Of a DNA stretch of 64,000 nucleotides, positions 1 through 7,946 are shown in pieces. The first letter of the stretch is position 1; each line of letters starts with the position of its first letter. The notes beneath the pieces are model-generated. The model made no database searches. It was given only the letters and a program-made list of their open reading frames with translations, and had not been told where the DNA came from. The stretch is taken from NCBI GenBank assembly GCA_002345705.1, contig DDWO01000021.1, forward strand, positions 9,661 through 73,660. The letters are read 5' to 3'. The DNA is from Acholeplasmataceae bacterium UBA2284. GTDB lineage: Bacteria > Bacillota_I > Bacilli_A > Acholeplasmatales > Acholeplasmataceae. A program made the position numbers and the translations under genes.

Positions 1-144
1 TATAAGAATCAATGTAAAAATCAATGCGATAACATAGGTCATCCATTTGTTTTTACTGAAATAATTAGAAACCTTTTCCGCTAAATTTCTATTAGCAAAA
101 GCCTTGAGAGGTTCAAAAAATAAGGTCCATATTTTCTTTAACAT
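1..144 (-). CDS. cdaR: CdaR/YbbR-type regulator of c-di-AMP synthase, N-terminal fragment
   Basis: Only the first 48 codons are in the window; the gene runs off the left edge. The visible protein starts MLKKIWTLFFEPLKAF and reaches a hydrophobic segment (VIALIFTLILI), as expected for a membrane-anchored protein with extracellular YbbR repeats. A strong ribosome binding site (AGGAGGGA) lies 6-7 bases before the ATG. It follows cdaA by 12 bases in the same direction, the conserved cdaA-cdaR order of Firmicutes, where CdaR binds and modulates the cyclase. The identification rests mainly on this position, because the repeats are outside the window. Confidence 0.7.
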   Translation of the reverse strand, partial: MLKKIWTLFFEPLKAFANRNLAEKVSNYFSKNKWMTYVIALIFTLILI

Positions 145-156
145 TATTCTTCCCTC

Positions 157-903
157 CTATTTCATAAACATATTGATGTATTCCATCAACTTGTCTCTAT
201 CATTAATTTTAAGCATAATACCTTCTACAGCAATAGAAACATTACCAGTTTCTTCTGATACGATTACTGTTAAGCTATCTGTAATTTCACTAATACCCAA
301 TCCAGCGCGATGTCTTGAACCGGTTGTTTTTTCAAAGTTTTGATTATCGGATAGAACAAAATATGCTCCAGCACAAACAATTAAATCTCCTCTAATAATG
401 ACTGCTCCATCATGTAATGGAGTATTTGGTGTGAATATATTAATTAAAAGTTCCTTAGAAACTTCACTATTCATCATAATCGCACGTTCTGCGTATTGGT
501 CTAAAGTATTGTGTTTTTCAATCGTCATTAATGCACCAATTTTTTGAGATGATAAATACATTGCTGCTTCAATAATAGATTGTTTAGTTCTTTCACTACC
601 CATAACAATCATTTCATTTCTTGAATCTGATTTCCAAACAATTTCTAATGATCTTCTAATATCAGGAGCCATAATAACAATCATCAAAATAGGCATCCAT
701 TCCTGTAAATAATTCAAAAATACAGTGCTTACCAGCAGATCTAAAAGATTAGCAAGAAATGCGAGTAGATAAACAAACAAAAAAGTGATTGCTATAGAAA
801 GCATTCTCTTATTCGAAACTAAAAATTTTACGAGGAAAACTGCAAGGACCCAAACGATATAAGCATCAACAACAACTTTCCATATTTCGACTCCAAATAA
901 CAT
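157..903 (-). CDS. cdaA: Diadenylate cyclase CdaA (membrane-bound c-di-AMP synthase)
   Basis: Makes cyclic di-AMP from two ATP; c-di-AMP controls potassium and osmolyte balance and is essential in many Firmicutes. The 248-residue protein has three hydrophobic N-terminal segments (about residues 5-75) followed by the DAC catalytic domain. Catalytic motifs are visible: LHDGAVIIRGD (the DGA motif) and GSRHRAGLGISE (the RHR motif). Length is slightly under the usual 270, from a short C-terminus. The start has AGGGGTG upstream. It is the first gene of the cdaA-cdaR operon, divergent from hflX. Intact motifs make an active enzyme likely. Confidence 0.95.
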   Translation of the reverse strand: MLFGVEIWKVVVDAYIVWVLAVFLVKFLVSNKRMLSIAITFLFVYLLAFLANLLDLLVSTVFLNYLQEWMPILMIVIMAPDIRRSLEIVWKSDSRNEMIVMGSERTKQSIIEAAMYLSSQKIGALMTIEKHNTLDQYAERAIMMNSEVSKELLINIFTPNTPLHDGAVIIRGDLIVCAGAYFVLSDNQNFEKTTGSRHRAGLGISEITDSLTVIVSEETGNVSIAVEGIMLKINDRDKLMEYINMFMK

Positions 904-930
904 ATCATCGCACCCCTTTTAACTAAATCT

Positions 931-936
931 ATTATA
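931..936 (-). promoter_or_regulatory. cdaA promoter, extended -10 box
   Basis: On the minus strand the sequence TGATATAAT gives a perfect -10 with the TG extension, about 28 bases before the cdaA ATG. No convincing -35 is seen, which is common for extended -10 promoters. Confidence 0.6.
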
Positions 937-1011
937 TCATAACAACACCGTGAGAATAAATAAAATGTCGAATGAAACATATCCCTTTAAAAGATTTCTT
1001 TTAATCATTTA

Positions 1012-1040
1012 TTGAGTTTTTTAAGTTAAACGTCTATAAT
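1012..1040 (+). promoter_or_regulatory. Promoter of the hflX leader transcript
   Basis: TTGAGT (1012-1017) and TATAAT (1035-1040) are separated by 17 bases, a near-consensus housekeeping promoter. Transcription would begin near 1047, about 240 bases before the hflX ATG. The transcript start is followed by a hairpin (TTGGTGAAAT paired with ATTTACCAA, 1048-1071). Confidence 0.75.
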
Positions 1041-1091
1041 GATAGTGTTGGTGAAATCTTATATTTACCAATATTTTGAGGAGGTATTGAA

Positions 1092-1127
1092 ATGTACATG
1101 AAACTGCGTAGAAATTTAAATGTATAG
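1092..1127 (+). CDS. Leader peptide of 11 residues upstream of hflX
   Basis: An ATG (1092) with a near-perfect ribosome binding site, GAGGAGGT at 1078-1085 with 6-base spacing, opens a reading frame of 11 codons ending at TAG (1125-1127): MYMKLRRNLNV. The binding site is stronger than that of hflX itself. The peptide contains K-L-R, matching the basic-X-basic pattern at which macrolide-bound ribosomes stall in ErmD-type leader peptides (MRLR). HflX rescues stalled ribosomes, so an antibiotic-sensing leader would make sense. The coding frame is seen directly; the regulatory role is inference. Confidence 0.6.
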   Translation: MYMKLRRNLNV

Positions 1128-1285
1128 TTTGCCCTCAATGATTAGTAAGGTATTAGATTTTAAATTGTAAGAATAAAATCCATAACCGCATTGATCCTTA
1201 GGCAAATTCAAGGTCTTTTAGACAGTGAGTATAAGAAGACATTTTCGTCTAGCCTATCCAGATGATAGAGAAACAAGAGGTATAT
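1128..1285 (+). promoter_or_regulatory. hflX 5' leader region between leader peptide and hflX
   Basis: These 158 bases hold no other convincing gene. Several pairings are possible: TCAATG (1135-1140) with CATTGA (1189-1194); TAGGC (1199-1203) with GCCTA (1252-1256); and inner TAGAC and AGAC segments competing for GTCTA near 1247-1251. Competing helices fit an attenuator or a sequestered ribosome binding site. No stem followed by a clear T-run was found, so classical termination is not obvious. Confidence 0.4.
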
Positions 1286-2545
1286 ATGGATCAAGCATTA
1301 TTAGTAGGTCTAAGCTACAAAGAGACCACAGAAGAAACAAGTAAGTCATTAGATGAGTTAGAGCATTTAGCGCTAGCTTTACAAATTCAAACCAAGGATA
1401 AAATTATCCAGAATGCAAAAACCGTTTCACCACGCTTTTATGTAGGCAGTGGAAAGGTTCAAGAAATTAAAACAATTATTAGTGTGTTAGATATTGATAT
1501 CGTTATATTTGATGATACGTTATCCCCTGCACAACTTAAAAATCTAGAAAAAGAACTAGAAGTTCAAGTCATTGATAGAAGCTTTCTAATTTTATCAATC
1601 TTTGCAGAACGTGCCAAATCTAAAGAGGCCGTTTTAGAGGTATCGCTTGCTCAAAAAATGTATTTATTGCCAAGATTAGTAGGTATGGGAAATTCATTAT
1701 CTAGACAAGGTGGTGGCTCCTATAATGCTAAGGGTCCAGGTGAAACAAAGCTTGAACTAGATAGACGTCGCTTGGTTGATGAAATCACATTTATCAAAAG
1801 AGAACTCGAAAAGATTAAGGCTGAAAAAAACGTTTCAAGAAAACAGAGAAACAAGTCACAAATTCCAGTCGTCGCATTAGTTGGTTATACAAATGCGGGT
1901 AAGTCATCGATTATGAATTCATTATCCAATTACTTGCATCATGATTCAGAGCCAGTATTTGAAAAGGACATGCTATTCGCAACCCTTGATACCAAAGCTA
2001 AAAGATTACAAAAGGATAACAATCCACCATTTATCTTAATAGATACCGTAGGGTTTGTATCCAAGCTTCCACATGAGTTAATACGTTCATTTGAATCCAC
2101 ATTATCCGATGTGATTCATGCAGATCTTCTACTTCATATAGTTGATGGTTGTTATTTCAATCAGCTTCAAATTAATACAACCAAAGAGGTTTTATCTGAA
2201 ATTGGTGCAGATCATATTGAACGCTTATTAGTGTTAACCAAAAAGGAAATCGCATTATCAACTCCACCTATTCAAGAAGATTATATTTTTGTATCGAATA
2301 GAACAAAGGAAAATATTGATCAATTGGTCGACGCAATCTATGGTCACCTTTATAAGACAAATCGAATTCAGTATTTAAAGATTCCATTTGATCAAGGTCA
2401 TATCTATTCTAAGCTTAAAGAAAATAATACAATCTTAGAAACTAGATATGAAGATGACGGTACATTTGTTAAAACAATTTTAACACCTGAACAAACATTA
2501 CTTTATAAGAAATATTTAGTTGTTAAAGAAGATAAAAGCGCTTAA
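1286..2545 (+). CDS. hflX: GTPase HflX, ribosome-splitting/rescue factor
   Basis: A GTPase that binds the 50S subunit and, in characterised bacteria, splits stalled or stress-arrested ribosomes. The N-terminal HflX domain has the family signature GGGSYNAKGPGETKLE near residues 145-160. The GTPase domain starts with the P-loop GYTNAGKSS near residue 200, followed by DTVGFVSKLP. The ATG at 1286 (MDQALLVGLSY) is preferred over the in-frame ATG at 1262 because AAGAGG sits 5 bases before it and none precedes the upstream codon. Monocistronic, ending at a strong terminator. Expression probably depends on the long leader with its small peptide. Confidence 0.95.
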   Translation: MDQALLVGLSYKETTEETSKSLDELEHLALALQIQTKDKIIQNAKTVSPRFYVGSGKVQEIKTIISVLDIDIVIFDDTLSPAQLKNLEKELEVQVIDRSFLILSIFAERAKSKEAVLEVSLAQKMYLLPRLVGMGNSLSRQGGGSYNAKGPGETKLELDRRRLVDEITFIKRELEKIKAEKNVSRKQRNKSQIPVVALVGYTNAGKSSIMNSLSNYLHHDSEPVFEKDMLFATLDTKAKRLQKDNNPPFILIDTVGFVSKLPHELIRSFESTLSDVIHADLLLHIVDGCYFNQLQINTTKEVLSEIGADHIERLLVLTKKEIALSTPPIQEDYIFVSNRTKENIDQLVDAIYGHLYKTNRIQYLKIPFDQGHIYSKLKENNTILETRYEDDGTFVKTILTPEQTLLYKKYLVVKEDKSA

Positions 2546-2560
2546 TAAGCGCTTTTTTTA
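2535..2560 (+). terminator. hflX terminator
   Basis: AAAGCGCTT-AAT-AAGCGCTTT followed by a T-run; the stem includes the hflX stop codon. It separates hflX from the convergent hydrolase gene. Confidence 0.9.
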
Positions 2561-3400
2561 TTTGATAAAGTCTTTTATTTTTATAATCATTTCATTTGGA
2601 TCTAGAACAAGACTGAAGCGATCTGATTCAATGAATTCTAATATTGGATTGGTTAGAACTTCAACCAAGGATTCAATCAATTCTGTACCACCAAATGGAT
2701 CATCATCATGTCCATATAAAACCATGACGGATTCACTTAAATATTGAAAATCCTGATCTTCAAATTCATAGTTTGTTAATAAATCCTTAATCAAATCCAT
2801 TTGAAGTTTTTCATCATCTTCCTTATAATCACTAATTAACGATTCAAATAATTCAATATCATTTTGATCAGTTAACACTTCTTCTATTTGTGCAAGTAAG
2901 GCTTCCTTAATTGAGGATAGCGGCATTAATTTTCTAAGTTCTTTTAATTGTTCTATAGCTTCTAAAACTTGATCAATGACTTCACTAGAATGAGCATTCA
3001 TATGCTTCGTTTTTGTTAGCGTATTATAAAGGATTAATCCCTTTACATATTTTTGATAATCTCTAGCAAATACTTGAGCAAGACCACCACCATGGCTCGC
3101 ACCAATCACATATAAGCAATCAATAGACAAATGATTTAACAAATAGGATATTCTTTGAATAATTTCATGGATTGTTGTTTTTGTTTTAGGATATTTAATG
3201 GTTATGATTTGGTAATCATCTTCAAGGCCTTCAATGAGCTTATAATATGCATCACTTGAAAACATACTGCTTCCTAATAACATTAATATTGTTTTCTTTC
3301 CATTTCCAAAAAAGCGATACTCAATCACTTCATTCCCATGGTGATATATTAACCACTCATGACGATTCAAATAATCGATATACCCTTCATATAAATTCAT
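2558..3400 (-). CDS. Alpha/beta hydrolase family protein
   Basis: A 280-residue cytoplasmic protein with no signal peptide. The alpha/beta-hydrolase fold is suggested by ILMLLGSSMFSSDAYY (oxyanion-side strand), then the nucleophile elbow GASHGGG near residues 100-106, with a histidine after the serine as in many esterases. A late acid (DDDPFGG) is present, but the expected C-terminal catalytic histidine is not evident, so activity is uncertain. It closes a three-gene leftward operon after the NUDIX gene (8-base gap). Substrate unknown. Confidence 0.7.
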   Translation of the reverse strand: MNLYEGYIDYLNRHEWLIYHHGNEVIEYRFFGNGKKTILMLLGSSMFSSDAYYKLIEGLEDDYQIITIKYPKTKTTIHEIIQRISYLLNHLSIDCLYVIGASHGGGLAQVFARDYQKYVKGLILYNTLTKTKHMNAHSSEVIDQVLEAIEQLKELRKLMPLSSIKEALLAQIEEVLTDQNDIELFESLISDYKEDDEKLQMDLIKDLLTNYEFEDQDFQYLSESVMVLYGHDDDPFGGTELIESLVEVLTNPILEFIESDRFSLVLDPNEMIIKIKDFIK

Positions 3401-3408
3401 GATAACTC

Positions 3409-3921
3409 CTAAAATAAGTTATTTTTAATATCCTTTAATACACATAACTCTCGTTCAATCCAGGTTGCTTGCTCCTGATGTATTAGTGCTTTTTCATTAT
3501 TTGCTATCGCTTCATCAATAGGGATGAAATGAAGCTTATAGCCATATTCTAGTTCATATAAATCCTGATTGGTTTCAGATATATCATCTTCAGCATCACA
3601 TAAATAGTAATACGATTCCATTTGAAAAATAGATTCTAAATCAAATACTGATTTTCTTTTTTCCTTCATCATTCCATATGGTTTTACACTATCTAAGATA
3701 ATTTTTAATCCTGACTCTTCCTTCGTTTCTCTGATTAAGGTATCGATATCACTCTCATGATCCTCTTTACCACCACCAGGAAATTTGTATTCACCAAACC
3801 TATCACTTTTTATAAGCGCTAATTTATTTTCTTTAATTATAATCGCTCGAACTGCTTTCCTATGAAAGAGTTTTGTGCAATCCTCATAATTTCTTTTGTC
3901 AAAATCTTCTATAAGCCTCAA
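3409..3921 (-). CDS. NUDIX hydrolase
   Basis: A phosphohydrolase of nucleoside-diphosphate-X compounds, 170 residues. The NUDIX box is intact: GGKEDHE, seven residues, then RETKEESGL (pattern G-x5-E-x7-RE-x-x-EE-x-G). The chosen start is TTG at 3921, because AAAGGAGA lies six bases upstream. Extending to 4002 would add 27 Cys-rich residues that overlap the upstream gene and lack a binding site. It lies between a small membrane protein and an alpha/beta hydrolase in one leftward operon. Substrate cannot be told from sequence; housecleaning or mRNA decapping roles are both known in the family. Confidence 0.85.
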   Translation of the reverse strand: MRLIEDFDKRNYEDCTKLFHRKAVRAIIIKENKLALIKSDRFGEYKFPGGGKEDHESDIDTLIRETKEESGLKIILDSVKPYGMMKEKRKSVFDLESIFQMESYYYLCDAEDDISETNQDLYELEYGYKLHFIPIDEAIANNEKALIHQEQATWIERELCVLKDIKNNLF

Positions 3922-3944
3922 TTTAAATCTCCTTTGTTTATGAA

Positions 3945-4325
3945 TTATAGGATTGCAATAAGCAATACTGCAATAAAAGTTATAACATTTATAGGACCCC
4001 AAACCATTCTTTCTGGCTTGCTAGGTGTACTTAGGTTTAAAATGGATCCTAAAAAGAAGAATACAACAACAAACCAAATGCCTATAGAACCAATCGCTGT
4101 TGGTTGATTGCTGATAATCTTTGTTTGAATTAACACAATATAAAGAAAGACCCCTAAAATAGCGATTTGAATAAAAGGTAAAAAGCGCATGTTTTTAGGT
4201 AGTCTTCCTGGATATTTACCGCCATTGGCGAAATTACCAAGTGGTGCTCCAAAAGCTAATGCTAGCTGAAATATAGTCACGATAACTGAAATGACAATGT
4301 AATATATACCAAGTGCTAATATCAT
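3945..4325 (-). CDS. Small membrane protein of unknown function
   Basis: A 126-residue protein with four predicted hydrophobic segments: near the N-terminus (MILALGIYYIVISVIVTIF), then FIQIAILGVFLYIVL, GIWFVVVFFFLGSIL and INVITFIAVLLIAIL. No family recognised. The ATG at 4325 (MILALG) follows AAGG; an in-frame TTG at 4361 would add 12 residues but lacks a well-placed binding site. First gene of the operon with the NUDIX and hydrolase genes. A perfect hairpin (GATGTGA/TCACATC, 4335-4353) lies just upstream of its ribosome binding site. Confidence 0.7.
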   Translation of the reverse strand: MILALGIYYIVISVIVTIFQLALAFGAPLGNFANGGKYPGRLPKNMRFLPFIQIAILGVFLYIVLIQTKIISNQPTAIGSIGIWFVVVFFFLGSILNLSTPSKPERMVWGPINVITFIAVLLIAIL

Positions 4326-4384
4326 ATACCTTATTGATGTGAAGAACTCACATCTCTCCAATCAATTTAATTTTTTTATGGATT

Positions 4385-4415
4385 CAGTGGGTGAGTAATC
4401 TCATCTACTGTTTTT
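4385..4415 (+). terminator. Plus-strand intrinsic terminator with no matching plus-strand gene
   Basis: CAGTGGGTGAG-TAAT-CTCATCTACTG followed by TTTTT. All 11 pairs form on the plus strand (two G-U), whereas the minus strand would carry two A-C mismatches and no T-run. All neighbouring genes point left, so it terminates antisense or read-through transcription, or an unseen RNA. Confidence 0.6.
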
Positions 4416-4421
4416 ATATAT

Positions 4422-4513
4422 TGGCGGAAGAGATGGGATTCGAACCCACGTACCCCTTATGAGGGTAACTGCATTTCGAGGGCAGCTCGTTATAACCACT
4501 TCGATACTCTTCC
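4422..4513 (-). tRNA. tRNA-Ser (anticodon CGA)
   Basis: The minus strand folds as a class II tRNA of 92 bases including an encoded CCA. The acceptor stem is GGAAGAG/CTCTTCC with discriminator G. The anticodon loop CTCGAAA gives anticodon CGA for UCG codons, and a long variable arm (stem around TACCC/GGGGTA) is typical of serine tRNAs. The T-loop is TTCGAAT. The innermost anticodon-stem pair is a C-U mismatch. It starts only 7 bases after the dus stop codon, so the two are probably co-transcribed. Confidence 0.95.
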
Positions 4514-4520
4514 TTTTAGT

Positions 4521-5489
4521 CTATCCGAAGAATCCCTCGATATGACTAATAAACTCAGCCTTGGTTCTCGTTTGAGAAAGCTGTTTTCTTAATGTCGATG
4601 CATGCTCAATTCCCTTTAAGTACCAAGGACCATGACTTCTCATCTCTAGGATTGCAGTATGCTCTCCCTTTAATTCTACTAATGAATTCAAATGCTCAAT
4701 CATCATATTTTTAATTTCCTGATGTGTAGGTCTTTCCATAATTGTCCCATCTTTTAAATAGGCATCGATTTCTCTAAAGATCCATGGATTTCCTAAGGCT
4801 GCTCTACCAATCATGACTGCATCGCACTTTGTATACTCAAGCATTCTTTTAGCAGATGGGCCGTCAACCACATCGCCATTACCAATTACAGGAATAGATA
4901 CTGCTTCCTTGACTGCTTTAATTACATCTAAATCAGCAAACCCACCATATCCTTGAGCACGAGTTCTTGCGTGAACTGTAATTGCACTCGCTCCTGCTGC
5001 TTCAATTTTTTTTGCAACCTCGACAGCATTGACACTTTGATTGTCCCAGCCACTTCTAATCTTTACAGTAACAGGCTTTTTAACCTTTTTAACAATCTCA
5101 CTAACAATAGAATAAATCATATTAGGATTCTTCATTAAGGATGCTCCGGCCTGTGCCTTTATGGCTACCTTAGGTACAGGACATCCCATATTGATATCAA
5201 TGATATCGCAATTAGAATTCTTTTCAATATACATTGCTGCTTCAACCATAGTTTTTAAATCAGAACCAAAAACTTGTTGAGCCATTGGTTTTTCAACATC
5301 AGTCATATATAATAATTTGATTGTTTTCTCATTATTATAAAGTAAGCCTTTATCTGAAACCATCTCAGCAAAAACTAGTCCAGCACCATAGGTTCTAGAC
5401 AAAATACGAAAAGGACTATTGGAAACACCAGCCATTGGTGCAAGTATTATTTTATTTTCAATTTCTAAATTTCCTATTTTAAAGGACAT
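4521..5489 (-). CDS. dus: tRNA-dihydrouridine synthase (DusB type)
   Basis: An FMN-dependent TIM-barrel enzyme that reduces uridines in the tRNA D-loop using NAD(P)H. Seen: ILAPMAGVSNSPFR at the N-terminus, the catalytic cysteine in INMGCPVPKV, ITVHARTR, and the FMN-phosphate motif GNGDV. The chosen start (MSFKIGNLEIENK, 5489) has GGGTGA 5 bases upstream. The upstream in-frame ATG at 5534 lies inside the -35 box of the promoter. 322 residues, normal for DusB. The serine tRNA directly downstream is a plausible substrate in the same transcript. Confidence 0.93.
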   Translation of the reverse strand: MSFKIGNLEIENKIILAPMAGVSNSPFRILSRTYGAGLVFAEMVSDKGLLYNNEKTIKLLYMTDVEKPMAQQVFGSDLKTMVEAAMYIEKNSNCDIIDINMGCPVPKVAIKAQAGASLMKNPNMIYSIVSEIVKKVKKPVTVKIRSGWDNQSVNAVEVAKKIEAAGASAITVHARTRAQGYGGFADLDVIKAVKEAVSIPVIGNGDVVDGPSAKRMLEYTKCDAVMIGRAALGNPWIFREIDAYLKDGTIMERPTHQEIKNMMIEHLNSLVELKGEHTAILEMRSHGPWYLKGIEHASTLRKQLSQTRTKAEFISHIEGFFG

Positions 5490-5505
5490 CAAAATCACCC
5501 GATTC

Positions 5506-5534
5506 ATTGTATCATAGACTTGAAGAACTTTCAA
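5506..5534 (-). promoter_or_regulatory. dus promoter
   Basis: On the minus strand TTGAAA (5529-5534), 17 bases, TACAAT (5506-5511). The transcript would start close to the ribosome binding site, giving a very short leader. The divergent hslO promoter must overlap this area (candidate -10 TACAAT at 5541-5546, weaker -35). Confidence 0.75.
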
Positions 5535-5565
5535 TTATGCTACAATGTAGTGGTGAGGTAAAAAT

Positions 5566-6453
5566 ATGAAGGATTACGCAATTATTAGCTACGCTTATAA
5601 CCAAACAGTAAGAATCTATGTAGCATCATCAACAAATCTTGTTGAAGAGGCTAGAAGAATTCATGAGACATGGCCAACTGCAACTGCAGCTCTAGGTCGC
5701 TTTTTAACTGTCTCTGCAATGATGGGATTAATGTATAAGAATGAAGAAAAATTAACACTTAGAATTAAAGGCGATGGACCTATAGGAACGATGCTAGTTG
5801 AAGCGAATTCCAAGGGTGAAGTTAGAGCAGAAATTCAAAACCCTAAGGTTTATTTAAAATATGAGGATGGACCTAAGGCAGGTAAATTAAATGTCGGTGC
5901 AGCTATAGGTGAAGGCTTCTTGCATGTAACTAAGGATTTATTAATGAAGGATTTTTTCACATCATCCTCTGAATTACAAACAGGTGAAATTGGTGATGAC
6001 TTCACTTATTATTTCGCTTTATCAGAACAAATTCCTTCCTCAGTTGGAGTTGGTGTCTTAGTCAATACCGATCAAAGTGTATTAGCTAGCGGTGGATATA
6101 TTATGCAGATTATGCCCAACTGTACAGATGAAACGATTTCAACACTTGAGAAATTAATTCCTAACCTACCACCAATGAGTTCACTGATACAAGATGGTAA
6201 AACACCTGAAGAGATATTACATATGCTTGCTCTTGGCACAGAACAAATATTAAAGAAATCCGATATAAGCTATACGTGCAATTGTTCTAAAGATGGCTTT
6301 ATCAAGTCTTTATCCGCATTGGATGAAGATACACTGCATGAGATTATTCATGACGATGGTCAAGCTGAAATCGAATGTCATTTCTGCAAGAAAAAATACT
6401 TGTTTTCAAAAGAAGAATTAAAAACAATTCAAATCAATCGCAGATTAAAATAA
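5566..6453 (+). CDS. hslO: Redox-regulated chaperone Hsp33
   Basis: A holdase chaperone activated by oxidation, 295 residues. The N-terminal substrate-binding domain is typical (WPTATAALGRFLT). The C-terminal zinc switch is complete: C-N-C then about 30 residues later CHFC. So redox control by four cysteines should be functional. A GAGG motif lies 7 bases before the ATG. Monocistronic, ends at a strong terminator shared with the convergent glycoside operon. Confidence 0.95.
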   Translation: MKDYAIISYAYNQTVRIYVASSTNLVEEARRIHETWPTATAALGRFLTVSAMMGLMYKNEEKLTLRIKGDGPIGTMLVEANSKGEVRAEIQNPKVYLKYEDGPKAGKLNVGAAIGEGFLHVTKDLLMKDFFTSSSELQTGEIGDDFTYYFALSEQIPSSVGVGVLVNTDQSVLASGGYIMQIMPNCTDETISTLEKLIPNLPPMSSLIQDGKTPEEILHMLALGTEQILKKSDISYTCNCSKDGFIKSLSALDEDTLHEIIHDDGQAEIECHFCKKKYLFSKEELKTIQINRRLK

Positions 6454-6481
6454 AAGAGGAAAATGAATTCCTCTTTTTTAT
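6452..6481. terminator. Bidirectional terminator between hslO and the sugar operon
   Basis: AAAAGAGGAA-AATGAA-TTCCTCTTTT followed by T-residues on the plus strand; the minus strand also ends in a T-rich tract. It serves hslO and probably the convergent symporter gene. Confidence 0.85.
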
Positions 6482-6482
6482 T

Positions 6483-7946
6483 CTATAAATCACCACTCAT
6501 AATTCGATCAGTTAAATCTGATGTAATTTGTTGGTAGAACTTCGCATCAATTTTATACTTCCATCTATAAATACCGTAGGATAATAATATTAATAGTAGA
6601 GGAATAATAATCATTGATAATCTTAATCCAATTAGCATTTCAGGAGATACGTTAGAGGCGATTAATGCTCTAGCTTGTTCTGTTGTTAAATTTGGATTAT
6701 CTCTTTTTGCTTGAGTTAAGGGCTGAATAACTCCACTATTTAAACCTGATGCTGCAAGTGTAATGGTAACTACAAATGTTTGAACTGCAGTAGCTAATTT
6801 AGTTACGAACGGATTGATTGCGAAGACGACACTTTCGTTTCTAGTGCCAAGCTTCCATTGACCATATTCAATGGTATCTGCTAGCATGACTAGAACTAAG
6901 ACTTGAATAAATCCTTGTCCGCTAAATAATACTAAGCCTGCAAGACCGATAAATAACATGTTCATCGGTAAAAGATAACCGACACTCATAAATAACAAAT
7001 ATCCAACTGAAATCATTGCTACTGAAATTGTGTATAGCTGCTTTCTAGTCATCTTCTTCATTAAGACTGGAAATAATCCTAAAGCCGTTAATTGAGAGAC
7101 AGCTAAAATACCAGAAAATATAGTAAACTCTGCTCCACCATATTTATTAAAGTCATAGTTAAAGAAATAGATTCCTAGTGATGTTGTAATAAAGTAACCG
7201 ATGTTAAATAATAGGATGGCTACAATTATAACAACCAACTGATCATTTTTAAAGATGATCTTAACCATATCTAATAATGTAGTCTTTCTTTGGTTTGCAT
7301 CAATAATCAAATTCTTTGGTTGCTTGACAAGAAAGAATACGGCAACTTGAGATATAACGTAAATCAAACAGATAATTAACGCAATGATAGAAAATGCCTT
7401 AACAGGTCCCCCACTAAAATTTTGATAAATTAGTGGAACACTCGCAATCGTAATAAACATCCCAAGACTTGCAAATATTCTAGCTCTTGAACCAATCTTT
7501 TCTCTTTCGCTTGGATCTGTTGTAAAGGATGGATACATTGACCAATAAGCAATATCATTCATTGTAAATGTCATACCTGATATTACATATAATATACCAA
7601 AGACTGCAACAAATGCTGTTCCTGATAATCCTAAATCTTGAAATAGAAGAAAGAATATAACCGCTGATGACAACGCACCAATTAAAATCCACGGTTTAAA
7701 CTTTCCATATTTGGATTTTGTATTATCGATAATCGCACCCATGATTGGGTCATTGATTGCGTCCCATACTCTAGCAACAGCAATGATTGAACCGATTGCT
7801 ACTAGTTGCCAATTTGATAATCCTAATGCATCAGTTAGAAATACAATTAAAAACGTTGAATATAAGGCATACATCATATCACGGCCAGCACCACTCATTG
7901 TATAGGCGTTTACCGTTTTTCTAGTTACACCAACCTGTTCAGTCAT
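6483..7946 (-). CDS. GPH-family sugar:cation symporter
   Basis: A 487-residue inner-membrane transporter with about twelve hydrophobic segments. The family signature DAINDPIMGAIIDNTKSKYG near residues 62-82 marks the glycoside-pentoside-hexuronide:cation symporters (MelB/XynP type). Last gene of the glycosidase operon; its ATG overlaps the GH3 gene by 8 bases and AAGGAG lies inside that gene. It probably imports the glycosides cleaved by the upstream enzymes, none of which shows a signal peptide. Exact substrate and coupling ion unknown. Confidence 0.9.
   Translation of the reverse strand: MTEQVGVTRKTVNAYTMSGAGRDMMYALYSTFLIVFLTDALGLSNWQLVAIGSIIAVARVWDAINDPIMGAIIDNTKSKYGKFKPWILIGALSSAVIFFLLFQDLGLSGTAFVAVFGILYVISGMTFTMNDIAYWSMYPSFTTDPSEREKIGSRARIFASLGMFITIASVPLIYQNFSGGPVKAFSIIALIICLIYVISQVAVFFLVKQPKNLIIDANQRKTTLLDMVKIIFKNDQLVVIIVAILLFNIGYFITTSLGIYFFNYDFNKYGGAEFTIFSGILAVSQLTALGLFPVLMKKMTRKQLYTISVAMISVGYLLFMSVGYLLPMNMLFIGLAGLVLFSGQGFIQVLVLVMLADTIEYGQWKLGTRNESVVFAINPFVTKLATAVQTFVVTITLAASGLNSGVIQPLTQAKRDNPNLTTEQARALIASNVSPEMLIGLRLSMIIIPLLLILLSYGIYRWKYKIDAKFYQQITSDLTDRIMSGDL

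Noticed and set aside
1228..1256. Classical intrinsic terminator in the hflX leader
   Set aside because: Short AGAC/GTCT stem without T-run; not enough to call.
3922..4002. N-terminal extension of the NUDIX gene to 4002
   Set aside because: It overlaps the membrane protein gene, has no ribosome site, and encodes Cys-rich residues unlike the family; TTG at 3921 has a strong site.
4335..4353. Hairpin GATGTGA/TCACATC as a riboswitch
   Set aside because: Too small and without conserved riboswitch motifs; noted only as context.
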